The notes: a model not told the origin generated them from the sequence alone. Positions 19,126-28,447 are shown, counted from the stretch's first letter. The stretch is DNA of 64,000 nt from Jatrophihabitans cynanchi (GCF_027247405.1 NZ_CP097463.1:4340001-4404000), one strand, 5' to 3'. Made by a program: numbers and translations.

Positions 19126-20220
19126 GTCGGCCAGCAGGCGACCCAGCCGCCGCAGCTGCTCGGTGGCCCCGCCGAGGGCGAACTCGTTGCGCTTGGCCGC
19201 GACGAAGTAGCGGTGCAGCGGGGCATCGGTATCGATTCCCGTGCCACCGTGCACGTGCACCGCGGTGTGCGCCACCCGGTGCCCGGCATCTGCCGCCCAG
19301 AACTTCGCGGTCGCGATCGGGCCGGATCCGGGCAGCGCGTTCGCGATGCGCCACGCGGCCTCCCACATCGTGAGCCGTACACCCTGGACGTCGATGTACG
19401 CGTCGGCCAGCCGCTGCGCCACCGCCTGGAAGCTGCCGATCGGCCGGCCGAACTGCTCGCGCTCGCGGGCGTAGGCCGCGGTCAGTTCCAGCGCCCGCTC
19501 CAGCACGCCGAGTTGCAGGGCGCAGTACCCGACCGTCATCCGCGCGTGCAGCCAGTGCACGACGTCCGCGCCCGGGACCAACCGGTCGACCGGCAGCCGC
19601 ACGTCGCGTAGGTCCAGTGCTCCCTCCTGGTCGCCGTCCACGATCTGCTGCCCTTCGATCGCCACGCCCGCGTCGCCGGGGAGGACGAGGAACAGCTGAA
19701 CGCCCTCGGCGGTGCGCGCCGGCACCAGGAACCCTGCGGCCACGCCGGCGAACGGCACCACCGCCTTCGCACCGCTGATCCGCCAGCCGGCGCCGTCGCG
19801 TTCGGCCCGGGTCGTCGGATCCTCCGGGAAGTCGACGAGGTCCTCGGTCAGCGCCACGGTGAGAACCAGTTCGCCCGCCGCGGCCGGCGCCGCCCATCGG
19901 GCCCGTTGCTCGTCGGTTCCGAAGTAGCTGAGCGCGGCTGCGCCCATCGTGTTCACCAGGTAGGGGACCGGGGCGACGGCGCGGCCGAGTTCGACCAACA
20001 CGCCACACTGTTCCAGCAAGTCCAGACCACCCCCGCCCACCGTGTCCGGCAGCGCGGCGGCCAGCACCCCGGCGTCGGCGAGCGCGGACCACAGTTCGCG
20101 ATCGAAGTGCACCGGCTGTTCCTCGACCTGCTTGAGGCGCGCCTGGCTCACGTGGTCGGTCGCGATTCGCCGGACCAGCGCCGCGAGCTCGTCCTGCTCC
20201 TGGGAGAAGGTGAAGTCCAT
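19114..20220 (-). CDS. fadE27: acyl-CoA dehydrogenase subunit, FadE27/ChsE5-like
   Basis: This 368-residue acyl-CoA dehydrogenase resembles Rv3505 (FadE27, ChsE5), including LEQCGVLVELGRAVAPVPYL, ERALELTAAYAREREQFGRP and the C-terminal EFALGGATEQLRRLGRLLA. ChsE4-ChsE5 form an alpha2beta2 flavoenzyme that dehydrogenates the C26-CoA ester of the sterol side chain. The alpha-beta arrangement is supported by the fadE26 gene 9 bases upstream. GAGGAGCG precedes its ATG. It is the second gene of a KstR-box operon. Confidence 0.9.
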   Translation of the reverse strand: MDFTFSQEQDELAALVRRIATDHVSQARLKQVEEQPVHFDRELWSALADAGVLAAALPDTVGGGGLDLLEQCGVLVELGRAVAPVPYLVNTMGAAALSYFGTDEQRARWAAPAAAGELVLTVALTEDLVDFPEDPTTRAERDGAGWRISGAKAVVPFAGVAAGFLVPARTAEGVQLFLVLPGDAGVAIEGQQIVDGDQEGALDLRDVRLPVDRLVPGADVVHWLHARMTVGYCALQLGVLERALELTAAYAREREQFGRPIGSFQAVAQRLADAYIDVQGVRLTMWEAAWRIANALPGSGPIATAKFWAADAGHRVAHTAVHVHGGTGIDTDAPLHRYFVAAKRNEFALGGATEQLRRLGRLLADSPA

Positions 20221-20229
20221 GCCCGCTCC

Positions 20230-21402
20230 TCAGCGCCCGCTCGCCGGCAGGTGCAGCCCCGCGCCTGCGATGATGTCGCGCTGCACCTCGTTGGTGCCGC
20301 CGCCGAACGTCAGGATGAGTGACGAGCGGGCCATCCGCTCGACACGACCGTGCAGCACCGCGGCGGGCGAGCCGGAACGCACATAGCCGTTCGCGCCGAG
20401 CACCTCGGTCAGTAGCCGGTACGCCTCGGTGGCGAACTCGGTGCCGAAGACCTTGGTGGCCGAGGCGTCGGCCGGGCCGAGGGAGTCTGCCGAGGCGATC
20501 TGCCAGTTCATCAACCGCAGGAACTGCACCTTCGCGTGCACCCGGGCCAATGCCAGCTGCACCCACTCCTGGTCGATCACCCGCCTGCCGTCCGGTCGCT
20601 TGGTCTGTTGCGCCCAGTCACGCACTTCGCGCAGCGCGGTCATGATCGGCGCCGCCGAGGTCAGCGCGACCCGTTCGTGGTTGAGCTGGTTGGTGATCAG
20701 CGGCCAGCCCTTGTTCTCCTCGCCGACCAGCGCACTGGCCGGCACGCGCACGTCCGAGTAGTAGGTGGCGCTGGTGGTCGGTCCCGACACGGTGTGCACC
20801 GGCGTGTACGAGAAGCCCTGGGCAGAGGTCGGGACGATCAGGATGGACAGCCCCTTGTGCCGGGGCGCGTCCGGATCCGTGCGGCAGGCCAGCCACACAT
20901 AGTCGGCGTACTGGATCAGGCTGGTCCACATCTTCTGCCCGTTGATCACGTACTCCTCCCCGTCGCGCGCGGCCCGGGTCCGCAGTGCGGCCAGGTCGGT
21001 GCCCGCGCCGGGTTCGGAGTAGCCGATGGCGAAGTGCAGTTCGCCCGCGGCGATCTTCGGCAGGTACTGCGCGCGTTGCTCGGCGGTTCCGAACCGCATG
21101 ATCGTGGGGCCGATGGTGTTGATGGTCAGGAACGGCACCGGAGCGCCGGCGGCGGCGGCCTCGTCGGTGAAGATCAGCTGATCGAGGGCGCTGCCGCCGC
21201 GGCCGCCGAACTCCTGCGGCCAGCCGAGGGCGAGCCAGCCGTCGTGACCCATCCGGCGCACGACGTCCTTGTAGACGGTGCCGTCGCCGTAGTCGCCGCT
21301 CGCGGCCAGCGCCTCGCGGCGCTCCGGGGTCATCAGCGCGGCGAAGTACGCGCGCAACTCGCGACGCAGTCGTTCGTGCTCCGGGGAGTAGCCGAGGTAC
21401 AT
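20230..21402 (-). CDS. fadE26: acyl-CoA dehydrogenase subunit, FadE26/ChsE4-like
   Basis: This 390-residue subunit matches recalled Rv3504 (FadE26, ChsE4) closely: YFAALMTPERREALAASGDYG, SALDQLIFTDEAAAAGAPVPFL, GYSEPGAGTDLAALRT, NGQKMWTSLIQYADYVWLA and LTFGGGTNEVQRDIIAGAGL. With FadE27 it carries out the first dehydrogenation of side-chain beta-oxidation. It starts at ATG 21402 with GAGGGTG upstream. The full-match KstR box at 21436-21449 lies 34 bases upstream. Confidence 0.93.
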   Translation of the reverse strand: MYLGYSPEHERLRRELRAYFAALMTPERREALAASGDYGDGTVYKDVVRRMGHDGWLALGWPQEFGGRGGSALDQLIFTDEAAAAGAPVPFLTINTIGPTIMRFGTAEQRAQYLPKIAAGELHFAIGYSEPGAGTDLAALRTRAARDGEEYVINGQKMWTSLIQYADYVWLACRTDPDAPRHKGLSILIVPTSAQGFSYTPVHTVSGPTTSATYYSDVRVPASALVGEENKGWPLITNQLNHERVALTSAAPIMTALREVRDWAQQTKRPDGRRVIDQEWVQLALARVHAKVQFLRLMNWQIASADSLGPADASATKVFGTEFATEAYRLLTEVLGANGYVRSGSPAAVLHGRVERMARSSLILTFGGGTNEVQRDIIAGAGLHLPASGR

Positions 21403-21435
21403 GCCGCACCCTCACATCCGCCAAGAGAAATCAAA

Positions 21436-21449
21436 TGAAACGCGTTCTA
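21436..21449. promoter_or_regulatory. KstR-like operator of fadE26-fadE27
   Basis: TGAAACGCGTTCTA is a full match to TNNAACNNGTTNNA. It lies in the 305-base gap between the divergent fadE26 and ferredoxin transcription units. Confidence 0.82.
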
Positions 21450-21534
21450 GTGAACATACCGTCATCTGCCGACTTCTCGATAGTCCGCTTGGGACACCGG
21501 GGCGAAGTGCCGCCCGTGAGCCGTTGCGCTGCAC

Positions 21535-21548
21535 TAGAACACGTTCTA
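21535..21548. promoter_or_regulatory. KstR-like operator of the ferredoxin-ABC transporter unit
   Basis: TAGAACACGTTCTA is a full and perfectly palindromic match to TNNAACNNGTTNNA. It overlaps the -10-like TATCAT (21547-21552) on the + strand. The ferredoxin ATG is 160 bases downstream; between them I see only an AT-poor leader and the AGGAGG ribosome site. Confidence 0.83.
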
Positions 21549-21707
21549 TCATCGGTCAGCGTTGCGGCATTTCGGACATGGCCGAGAACCGCAGTCGTGA
21601 CCGGCGCGAGGTTGGCTCGTTGTGAGCGGTAGATCTGCATCGTCGACCACCCGAAGTAGTGATCGACACACGGCTTGGCGGCGAATACGGCGGCAGGAGG
21701 CAGGGCG

Positions 21708-21908
21708 ATGGAGATCCGGGTCGACACCGAACTGTGCGAGGCGAACGCGGTGTGTTGCGGCCTTGCCCCGGCCGTGTTCCAGCTGGACGACGAGGACAAC
21801 CTGCACATCCTCACCCAGTCGCCCACCGAGGAGCAGTGGCCGCGGGTGCGGCTGGCGATCGAGCGGTGCCCGCGAACGGCGCTGAGCATCGTGGGTGACG
21901 ATGCCTGA
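21708..21908 (+). CDS. fdxD: small single-cluster ferredoxin, FdxD-like
   Basis: The 66-residue protein has the actinobacterial P450-ferredoxin pattern: Cys10-x5-Cys16 (LCEANAVCCGLAP, with an extra cysteine) and a C-terminal CPRTA segment. That gives a 3Fe-4S or 4Fe-4S cluster with a non-cysteine second position. It resembles Rv3503c (FdxD), which lies next to fadE26/fadE27 in M. tuberculosis as here. It may pass electrons to CYP125. AGGAGG lies 8 bases before the ATG. It heads the KstR-box unit that continues into the ABC transporter. Confidence 0.87.
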   Translation: MEIRVDTELCEANAVCCGLAPAVFQLDDEDNLHILTQSPTEEQWPRVRLAIERCPRTALSIVGDDA

Positions 21909-21944
21909 GCCCCGTCGGGACGAGCTCGCGACCGGGCCGGCCTG

Positions 21945-23498
21945 ATGACGCGCCGCAACTCGGTGCGGGTCGGGGTCGCAGCTGCGTGCTGCCTCGTGCT
22001 CGCCGGGTGCGGATCGCAGGTGCCCCCTCGCGAGTTCGTCAACGCGCAGGTCGGCGCCGCCGGCGGCGCAGTAGCCGGCGCCGGGGCGGGCGGCGGCGCA
22101 GGCGCAGCCGGGGGGACGGGCACCGGCTCGGCGACCGGAAACGGGGCGGCGGCAGGTGGTGACGCCGCCGGCTCGGGCAGTGGGGGTACCGCAGCGGGTG
22201 GCGGCGCGGCAGGCGGCGGCGCCGCGGGAGGCGCGGCCGGCGGCGGGTCCGGAGGTGGCGGGTCCGGGGGCGGCGCGAAGGCCGGGACCGGCTCCGGGGG
22301 CGGTGCGCGATCCGGCGGCGGCGCGGCCGGCTCCGGCTCCGGCGGCGCCGAGGCGGCGAGCTGTACCGGGTTCAAGAACAGCCAGGGCATCAGCAACTCG
22401 AGCATCAAGATCGCGAACGCGTCGGACGTCAGCGGCCCGGTGCCGGGACTGTTCCAGAGCGCGCAGCAGGCGATGAAGGCCTACGTCGCGTACTTCAACG
22501 CCACCGCGAGCATCTGCGGCCGCACGCTGTCGCTGGAGAACCTGGACAGCCAGACCAGCTCGGGCGGCGACGGGCAGGCGGCCACCACGGCGTGTGCCGA
22601 CGCGTTCGCGATGGTGGGCTCGATGGGCGCCTTCGACGACGGCGGCGCCAACACCGTGAAGAACTGCGGCATCCCCGACCTACGAGCAGCGTCGACGACC
22701 GGTGCACGGGCGAACGTTCCGAACGTCTACGGGGTGTACTCGCTGCGCGCCAACCTCGTCGAGACCGCGCCGGCCGACTTCTACAAGAAGGCCTACCCGG
22801 GCGTGGATAAGAAGGCGGCGTTCCTGTACCTGAACGCCGGGGCGTCGTCCATCAACGCCAAGAGCGAGATGAAGGGCTGGGAACACGAAGGCTACGACTT
22901 CGTCTACAGCGCGGGCATCCCGGTCACCGAGTTCAACTACACCAGCTACGTGAGCGCCATGCAGAGCAAGGGCGTCAAGTACGTGCAGTACGTCGGCGCC
23001 TACCAGAACGCGGTGCGGCTCAAGCAGGCGATGGCGCAGCAGGGCTTCAACCCGCTGTTCGTGATGGACCCGACCGCGTACGACCAGGGCTACGTCAGCT
23101 CCGGCGGCTCGGCGGTCGAGGGAACCCACGTGTTCATCGGCAGCGAGACGTTCGAGGACTCGAACAAGATCCCGGAGATGAAGCTCTACCTGCAGTGGCT
23201 GCAGCGCGTCGCGCCGGGAGCCAAGCCGTCGTTCTTCGGGCTGTTCGCCTGGTCGGCCGGCCGGCTGTTCACCGACACCGCGCTCAAGCTGGGCGGCAAG
23301 CTGACCCGCGCCAGCCTGCTCGCCGCGCTGGCCGGGATCGACAACTACACCGGCTACGGAATGCTCAGCCCGCAGCACGTCGGGAAGAAGATCACCGGCG
23401 GCTGCTACGGCTTCATCGTCCTCAAGGGCGGCAAGTGGGTGCGCGAGGGGCCGACGCCGTTCGCCTGCGGGCCCGTCGTCGATACCGGGATCAGCTAG
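21945..23498 (+). CDS. ABC transporter substrate-binding lipoprotein (LivK/Peripla_BP_6 type)
   Basis: This 517-residue secreted lipoprotein has a signal peptide ending in the lipobox LAGC with Cys22. A very Gly/Ala-rich linker of about 100 residues (30-135) follows, then a periplasmic-binding domain that begins near SNSSIKIANASDVSGPVPGLF and includes TACADAFAMVGSMGAF. The fold class binds amino acids, amides, aromatic acids and other small ligands. The linker probably carries the binding domain away from the membrane through the thick actinobacterial envelope. It lies 36 bases after the KstR-controlled ferredoxin, so a steroid or bile-acid ligand is a reasonable inference; the sequence does not prove it. 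Confidence 0.87.
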   Translation: MTRRNSVRVGVAAACCLVLAGCGSQVPPREFVNAQVGAAGGAVAGAGAGGGAGAAGGTGTGSATGNGAAAGGDAAGSGSGGTAAGGGAAGGGAAGGAAGGGSGGGGSGGGAKAGTGSGGGARSGGGAAGSGSGGAEAASCTGFKNSQGISNSSIKIANASDVSGPVPGLFQSAQQAMKAYVAYFNATASICGRTLSLENLDSQTSSGGDGQAATTACADAFAMVGSMGAFDDGGANTVKNCGIPDLRAASTTGARANVPNVYGVYSLRANLVETAPADFYKKAYPGVDKKAAFLYLNAGASSINAKSEMKGWEHEGYDFVYSAGIPVTEFNYTSYVSAMQSKGVKYVQYVGAYQNAVRLKQAMAQQGFNPLFVMDPTAYDQGYVSSGGSAVEGTHVFIGSETFEDSNKIPEMKLYLQWLQRVAPGAKPSFFGLFAWSAGRLFTDTALKLGGKLTRASLLAALAGIDNYTGYGMLSPQHVGKKITGGCYGFIVLKGGKWVREGPTPFACGPVVDTGIS

Positions 23499-23504
23499 CG
23501 CGCG

Positions 23505-25448
23505 ATGAACGCCTTCCTCGCCTACACCTTCACCGGGCTGTTCACCGGTGCGGCCTACGCGATCGCGGCGTCCGGCCTGGTGCTGACCTACACCACCACC
23601 CGGGTGTTCAACCTGGCGCACGGCGCGATCAGCATGGTGATGGCGTACCTCTACTGGCAGCTCACCCACCAGGCGCACCTGCCCAGCCTGGCGGCTGTCG
23701 CGCTGATCCTGCTGGTGATCGCACCCGCGTCCGGCATCGTGATCGAGCGGGTGATGATGCGCGACCTGGGCGACGCGCCGGTCAGCGTGAGCCTGGTCGT
23801 CACGGTCGGACTGTTCGTGCTGCTGATCGGGCTGGCCCAGCAGTTCTGGCCGTCGGACGTGGGCCGCAACGTCCCCCAGTTCTTCGGTTTCGACGCCGTG
23901 TCGATCGGGACGTTCCGGCTCAGCTACCACTACATCCTGACCATCGTCGTCTCGGCCGCGGTGGCCGCCGCGCTGTACGTGCTGCTCAACCGGACCCGGA
24001 CGGGGACGGCGATGCGGGCATCGGTCGACAACAAGGAACTGCTGCAACTGTTCGGCTCCAGCGCCGACCGCGTGTCGATGGCCAGCTGGGCGATCGGCTC
24101 GTCGCTCGCCGCACTCGCCGGCATCCTGCTCGTCTCGGTCGTGCAGCTGAACTATTACGACCTCACCTTCTTGGTGATCAACGCGTTCGCGGCGGCTATG
24201 TTCGGACGGCTGCAGCACCTCCCGTTGACCTACCTGGGCGCGATCGTGCTCGGGCTCGGGCAGACCTACGTCCAGGGGTACCTGCCCAGCGGGGAGCTGC
24301 TGCTGGGGTTCCGCGACGCGCTACCGACCATCGTGCTGTTCGCGGTGCTGATCTTCGTGCCGCAGGTGCGGCTGCGCGTCGGTCAGATCAGGGGCATCCT
24401 CGCGGCTCCCGTGCCGACCCGGCGGCGCACCGCGGAGGTCGCCGTCGGTCTGGTGATCGCGGTGACCGTGGTCGGACAGTTCCTCGGCGCGACGAACCAG
24501 TTGCGCCTCGGCGACGCGCTGGCGTTCGGGATCGTCATGCTGTCGCTGGTGCTGCTCACCGGCTACGGCGGCTACGTCTCGCTGGCGCAGTTGAGCTTCA
24601 TGGGCATCGGTGCGGCGGTCGTGTGCAAGCTGGACACGAGCTCGCCGCTTGCGGTGCTCGCGGCGGCGCTGATCGCGGCGGCCGTGGGTGCACTCGTGGC
24701 GCTGCCCGTGCTGCGCCTCACCGGTCTGTACCTCGCGCTCGCGACTTTCGCGTTCGCGCAGCTGATGGACAAGCTGGTGTTCCAGGCCTCGTTCATGTTC
24801 GGCTTCAACGGCAGCCTCAACGCCAAACCCGTCTCGCTGTTCGGCTATCGCTTCGACAACGCGAACCGGTACGTGTTCTTGCTGGTCGTGGTGTTCACGC
24901 TGATCGCGATCGGCCTGCTCGCCCTGCGGCGCGGTCCGGTCGGCCGGGTGCTGATCGCGATGCGCGACAGTCCCGCCGCGTGCGGCACGCTCGGGCTGAA
25001 CCAGCGCTGGTTCCGCGTCGGGCTGTTCAGCCTCGCGGCAGCCATCGCCGGAGTCGGTGGCGGCCTGGTCGCCGGGCTGCGCGGCACCGTGTCCCAGCAG
25101 GACTTCCAGGCACTGTCCGGCCTGCTGCTGCTGCTGCTCGCGGTGGTGTGCGGCGCGACCTCGATGACCGGCGCGTTCCTCGGCGGCCTGCTGCTGATGC
25201 TGCTGCCGGTGCTGCAGTCGCAGTTCCCGGCGCTCGGGGGCCTGGAATTCCTGATCATCGGCGTGGGCGCGGTGAGCCTCGGGCGTGACCCGAACGGCTT
25301 GGCGAACCTGCTGTTCACGGCCGGCCGGGCGATCCGCAGGCGGATCCCGCGGCTGTCCGGATCCGGGCCCGCCGGCTCACCCGCCGACGCTCCCGTCCAC
25401 AGCACGGCGAGGGAGCAGGAACGGGTGATCAGCCATGGCCTTGCTTGA
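23505..25448 (+). CDS. fused branched-chain-type ABC permease (LivH-LivM)
   Basis: This 647-residue integral membrane protein joins a LivH-like permease (about 1-290; AHGAISMVMAYLYWQL near the start) to a LivM-like permease (about 310-620; GYGGYVSLAQLSFMGIGAA, with the cytoplasmic EAA-like region AMRDSPAACGTLGLNQ). The LivH half also has the RASVDNKELLQLFGSSADRV loop that contacts the ATPases. In most bacteria these are separate proteins. It starts six bases after the lipoprotein stop and overlaps the next ATPase gene by 14 bases. Substrate is unknown but should match that of the binding protein. Confidence 0.88.
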   Translation: MNAFLAYTFTGLFTGAAYAIAASGLVLTYTTTRVFNLAHGAISMVMAYLYWQLTHQAHLPSLAAVALILLVIAPASGIVIERVMMRDLGDAPVSVSLVVTVGLFVLLIGLAQQFWPSDVGRNVPQFFGFDAVSIGTFRLSYHYILTIVVSAAVAAALYVLLNRTRTGTAMRASVDNKELLQLFGSSADRVSMASWAIGSSLAALAGILLVSVVQLNYYDLTFLVINAFAAAMFGRLQHLPLTYLGAIVLGLGQTYVQGYLPSGELLLGFRDALPTIVLFAVLIFVPQVRLRVGQIRGILAAPVPTRRRTAEVAVGLVIAVTVVGQFLGATNQLRLGDALAFGIVMLSLVLLTGYGGYVSLAQLSFMGIGAAVVCKLDTSSPLAVLAAALIAAAVGALVALPVLRLTGLYLALATFAFAQLMDKLVFQASFMFGFNGSLNAKPVSLFGYRFDNANRYVFLLVVVFTLIAIGLLALRRGPVGRVLIAMRDSPAACGTLGLNQRWFRVGLFSLAAAIAGVGGGLVAGLRGTVSQQDFQALSGLLLLLLAVVCGATSMTGAFLGGLLLMLLPVLQSQFPALGGLEFLIIGVGAVSLGRDPNGLANLLFTAGRAIRRRIPRLSGSGPAGSPADAPVHSTAREQERVISHGLA

Positions 25449-26205
25449 CGTGGAGCGGGTCAGCATGCGGTTCGGCGGCATCGTCGCGGTGAACGAGGCG
25501 TCGCTGTCGGTCGAGTCCGGCAGCATCACCGGACTCATCGGCCCGAACGGTGCCGGCAAGACCACCCTGTTCAACGTCGTCACCGGCCTGCAGCCGGTGG
25601 CCAGCGGCCGGATCCGCTTCCGCGGCCGCGACGTCACGCACGCCAGCCCGAACAGCCGCGCGAAGGCGGGCATGGCTCGCACCTTCCAGCGGCTCGAGGC
25701 GTTCGGCTCGTTGACGGTCCGCGAGAACGTGCTGGTCGCCAGCGAGATCCACGCGGGCGTGCCCAGCTGGTTCCGGCGTCGCAGCAACGGCGTCGACGAG
25801 TTGCTCGAGCGGGTCGGGCTGACGCGCTACGCCGGTCAGCGCGCCGACTCGGTGCCGACGGGCGTCGCGCGACTGCTCGAGCTGGCCCGGGCGCTCGCGA
25901 TCCAACCGCGGCTGCTGCTGCTGGACGAGCCGTCGTCCGGGCTGGACGAGACCGAGACCGGGCACTTCGGCGCACTGCTGCGTGAGGTCGCGGCCGACGG
26001 CTGCGCGGTGCTGATGGTCGAGCACGACATGCAGCTGGTGATGGGGGTTTGCGAGTACATCCACGTGCTCGAGTTCGGCAAGGTCATCGCGCGCGGTGAC
26101 CCGGCTCAGATCCGATCCGACCGCACCGTCCAGGTCGCCTACCTCGGCTTCGGCGACACGCCGGACGAGCACACGCTGCAGCTGCCGCCGGTGGGCGCGA
26201 CGTGA
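25435..26205 (+). CDS. ABC transporter ATPase, LivG-like, with altered signature motif
   Basis: This 256-residue ATPase has Walker A GPNGAGKTT (about 37-45), a Q-loop in ARTFQRLEAFGSLTVRENVL, Walker B LLLLDEPSSGLD and the H-loop VEHDM. The ABC signature is changed: VPTGVARLLELARAL stands where LSxGQ or LxYGxQR is usual. The C-terminal LivG lobe is shorter than in Escherichia coli LivG. It likely forms a heterodimer with the next ATPase, whose signature is intact. It is translationally coupled to the permease. Confidence 0.88.
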   Translation: MALLDVERVSMRFGGIVAVNEASLSVESGSITGLIGPNGAGKTTLFNVVTGLQPVASGRIRFRGRDVTHASPNSRAKAGMARTFQRLEAFGSLTVRENVLVASEIHAGVPSWFRRRSNGVDELLERVGLTRYAGQRADSVPTGVARLLELARALAIQPRLLLLDEPSSGLDETETGHFGALLREVAADGCAVLMVEHDMQLVMGVCEYIHVLEFGKVIARGDPAQIRSDRTVQVAYLGFGDTPDEHTLQLPPVGAT

Positions 26206-26915
26206 GCCGGCCGGCACCGATCCTGGAGCTCATCGACGTCCACGCGGCCTACGGGCGGATCGAGGTGCTGCGCGGTGTCGACCTGGTGGTGGCGCGCGGC
26301 GCGGTCGTCGCCCTGCTCGGGCCGAATGGCGCGGGGAAGACGACCCTGCTGCGCGTGCTCAGCGGGCTGATGAGACCGACGGCGGGCGACATCCACCTCG
26401 CCGGCGTGCACGTGTCCGGTGCCTCGCCGGACAGGCTGACCCGGGCGGGACTGTGCCTGGTGCCGGAGGGGCGCGGCGTCTTCCCGAACCTGACCGTCGA
26501 GGAGAACCTGTGGCTCGCCTCGTCGGCAGGCGTCGCGGTCGAGCAGATCCTGACCCAGGCCTACGCGCGCTTCCCGCGGCTCAAGCAGCGGCGTCGGCAG
26601 CTCGCAGGCAGCCTGTCCGGCGGCGAGCAGCAGATGCTTTCGCTGGCCCGCGCGCTCGCGTCCGACCCGGCCTTGCTGCTGCTCGACGAGCTGTCGATGG
26701 GGCTCGCCCCGCTGATCGTCGAGGGGCTGTACGACACGGTCGCCGAGATCGCCGAGCGCGGCGTGTCGATCCTGGTCGTCGAGCAGTTCGCGAGCAGCGC
26801 CCTGCGGGTGGCGGACTACGCCGCGGTGATGCAGGGCGGGCGGATCGTCGCAACCGGTGAGCCCGCGGAGATCGAGAACCGACTGACCGACCTCTACTTC
26901 GGAGGTGCAGCGTGA
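26202..26915 (+). CDS. ABC transporter ATPase, LivF-like
   Basis: This 237-residue ATPase has Walker A GPNGAGKTT, signature LSGGEQQML, Walker B LLLLDELSMGLAP (with Leu in the usual Pro position) and the switch region VVEQF in place of a histidine-containing H-loop, as is common in LivF. GTG 26202 overlaps the preceding TGA by three bases. With LivG-like, the fused permease and the lipoprotein it completes one importer. Confidence 0.9.
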   Translation: MSRPAPILELIDVHAAYGRIEVLRGVDLVVARGAVVALLGPNGAGKTTLLRVLSGLMRPTAGDIHLAGVHVSGASPDRLTRAGLCLVPEGRGVFPNLTVEENLWLASSAGVAVEQILTQAYARFPRLKQRRRQLAGSLSGGEQQMLSLARALASDPALLLLDELSMGLAPLIVEGLYDTVAEIAERGVSILVVEQFASSALRVADYAAVMQGGRIVATGEPAEIENRLTDLYFGGAA

Positions 26916-28447
26916 AGCGCGCAGTCAAGTGGTACGCCGCTGGCGCGGCCGCCGCGATCGGCACGCTGCTCTGGCCCGGGCCCGGCGCCGCGGCCGCCGG
27001 TGGCTTGGGTGGGTACACGGCCACCGCCCGCGCCGAGGTCGTGCACGTCGAGCTGTACGAACCGGTCGTGCCGATACCGGGCAGCCCGCAGGGGGACGGC
27101 AGCATCGCCTACACCAAGGTGAGCACCGAGAGCGGGCCGACCTCACGCGCGACGGCGAGCTACCTGTGGCCGGGCGACGTCATCGGCGACGGCTTCGACC
27201 AACTGCTCCAGCAGCCGGGCGCCACGTACCCGGTGCAGGTGAACTCGCGAAACCCGGCCACTGTCGCCGCGCCGGCGAAGAACGCAGCGCAGATCTCCGA
27301 CGGCAACGGGATGAGCACGTCGGCGAACGACACGAGCGCCAACGGGACCGTGTCGCTCGTCGGCCTGGGCGGTGGCGCCGACCCGCTCGGCGGATTGGGG
27401 TCCGGCCTGGGCACGCTGCTCGGCAAGACGTCCGCGCCGAAGGCACCCGCGGTGCCGGTCCCGGTCGCGGCGACCAAGCCGCTGGCCGCCTTGGTGACCG
27501 CGAACGGTGTCACGAGTGACAGCACCGTCACCATCGGCAAGAGCGCGATCACCTCGAGGGCGCACGCTGCCGTCGCCGACCTCTCCCTGCTCGGCGGAAT
27601 CATCAAGCTCTCCGGCGTCGACGTGCTGAGCACCGTGGTCAGTGACGGCAGCCGGGCGACGGTCACCCAGCAGGCCGCTCTCGGCGGCCTCACCATTGCC
27701 GGTGTCGCCGTGAAGCTCGGCGACAAGGGCCTCGATCTCGCCGGTGCCGGCGCGAGGTTGCCGGCGCTCGGCGACACGCTCGGCGCGCTGCTGAAGACGC
27801 TGGGCATCTCATTCGCCGTGGTCCCCGTGGCCAGGAGCGTCGATGGCCCGACCGGCAGCAGCACCGCCCAGGTCCTGCAGATCAGCGTGGACACCACCCC
27901 ACTGAAATCACAGCTCAACTCGCCGCTGAGCGCGATCGTCGCACTGCTGGGGCCCAAGCTGGCGACCCAGCTCGCGCCCGTCCTGCAACTGTCGCCGAAG
28001 ATCGTGCTCACCGTCGGGGACGCGACCGCCTCGGCGAGCGCGTCACCTGCCTATGACCCCGGCAGCGGCGGCGTCGTGCCGCCACCACTCGGCTCCGGCG
28101 GCAGCTCGGGCGGCGACTCGGGCGGCGGCGCCGCGCTGCCGCCCGCGGGCGGCACCGGCGGCGCGGGCAGCGGCGTGCTGGGCGGCGGTACCGGACCCGG
28201 CTCCAGCGGCGGCGGCGGGCAGCCCGCGCTGGTGAACGGCCAGCCGGTTGCGGCCAGACCGGTCGCGCTGCAGGCGCCCGCGCTGCCGGCGCTCGGCACC
28301 GTGCCGCGACTGCTGGTACTCGGCGCGCTCGCGTTCGCGGGCCTGCTCGGCTGGCTACTGCGCAACGCCGGCGGCGCCGTGTTCGGGGGAGCCGGTAGCT
28401 GCGACTTCGGCCTGGCAACCGGCGTTCCCGACCTGCGAAAGGGATGA
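26912..28447 (+). CDS. secreted, C-terminally anchored Ala/Gly-rich protein of unknown function
   Basis: I cannot assign a function to this 511-residue protein. It has an N-terminal signal peptide (about 1-31, ending GPGAAAAGG), a large extracytoplasmic region and a Gly/Ser/Pro-rich stretch near 385-450. A single membrane segment close to the end (RLLVLGALAFAGLLGWLLR, about 470-488) and a short tail follow. It resembles choice-of-anchor actinobacterial surface proteins in layout. It overlaps the LivF-like stop by four bases and the next gene by four, so it is translated with the ABC transporter. A surface role in substrate capture is an inference. Confidence 0.75.
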   Translation: MKRAVKWYAAGAAAAIGTLLWPGPGAAAAGGLGGYTATARAEVVHVELYEPVVPIPGSPQGDGSIAYTKVSTESGPTSRATASYLWPGDVIGDGFDQLLQQPGATYPVQVNSRNPATVAAPAKNAAQISDGNGMSTSANDTSANGTVSLVGLGGGADPLGGLGSGLGTLLGKTSAPKAPAVPVPVAATKPLAALVTANGVTSDSTVTIGKSAITSRAHAAVADLSLLGGIIKLSGVDVLSTVVSDGSRATVTQQAALGGLTIAGVAVKLGDKGLDLAGAGARLPALGDTLGALLKTLGISFAVVPVARSVDGPTGSSTAQVLQISVDTTPLKSQLNSPLSAIVALLGPKLATQLAPVLQLSPKIVLTVGDATASASASPAYDPGSGGVVPPPLGSGGSSGGDSGGGAALPPAGGTGGAGSGVLGGGTGPGSSGGGGQPALVNGQPVAARPVALQAPALPALGTVPRLLVLGALAFAGLLGWLLRNAGGAVFGGAGSCDFGLATGVPDLRKG

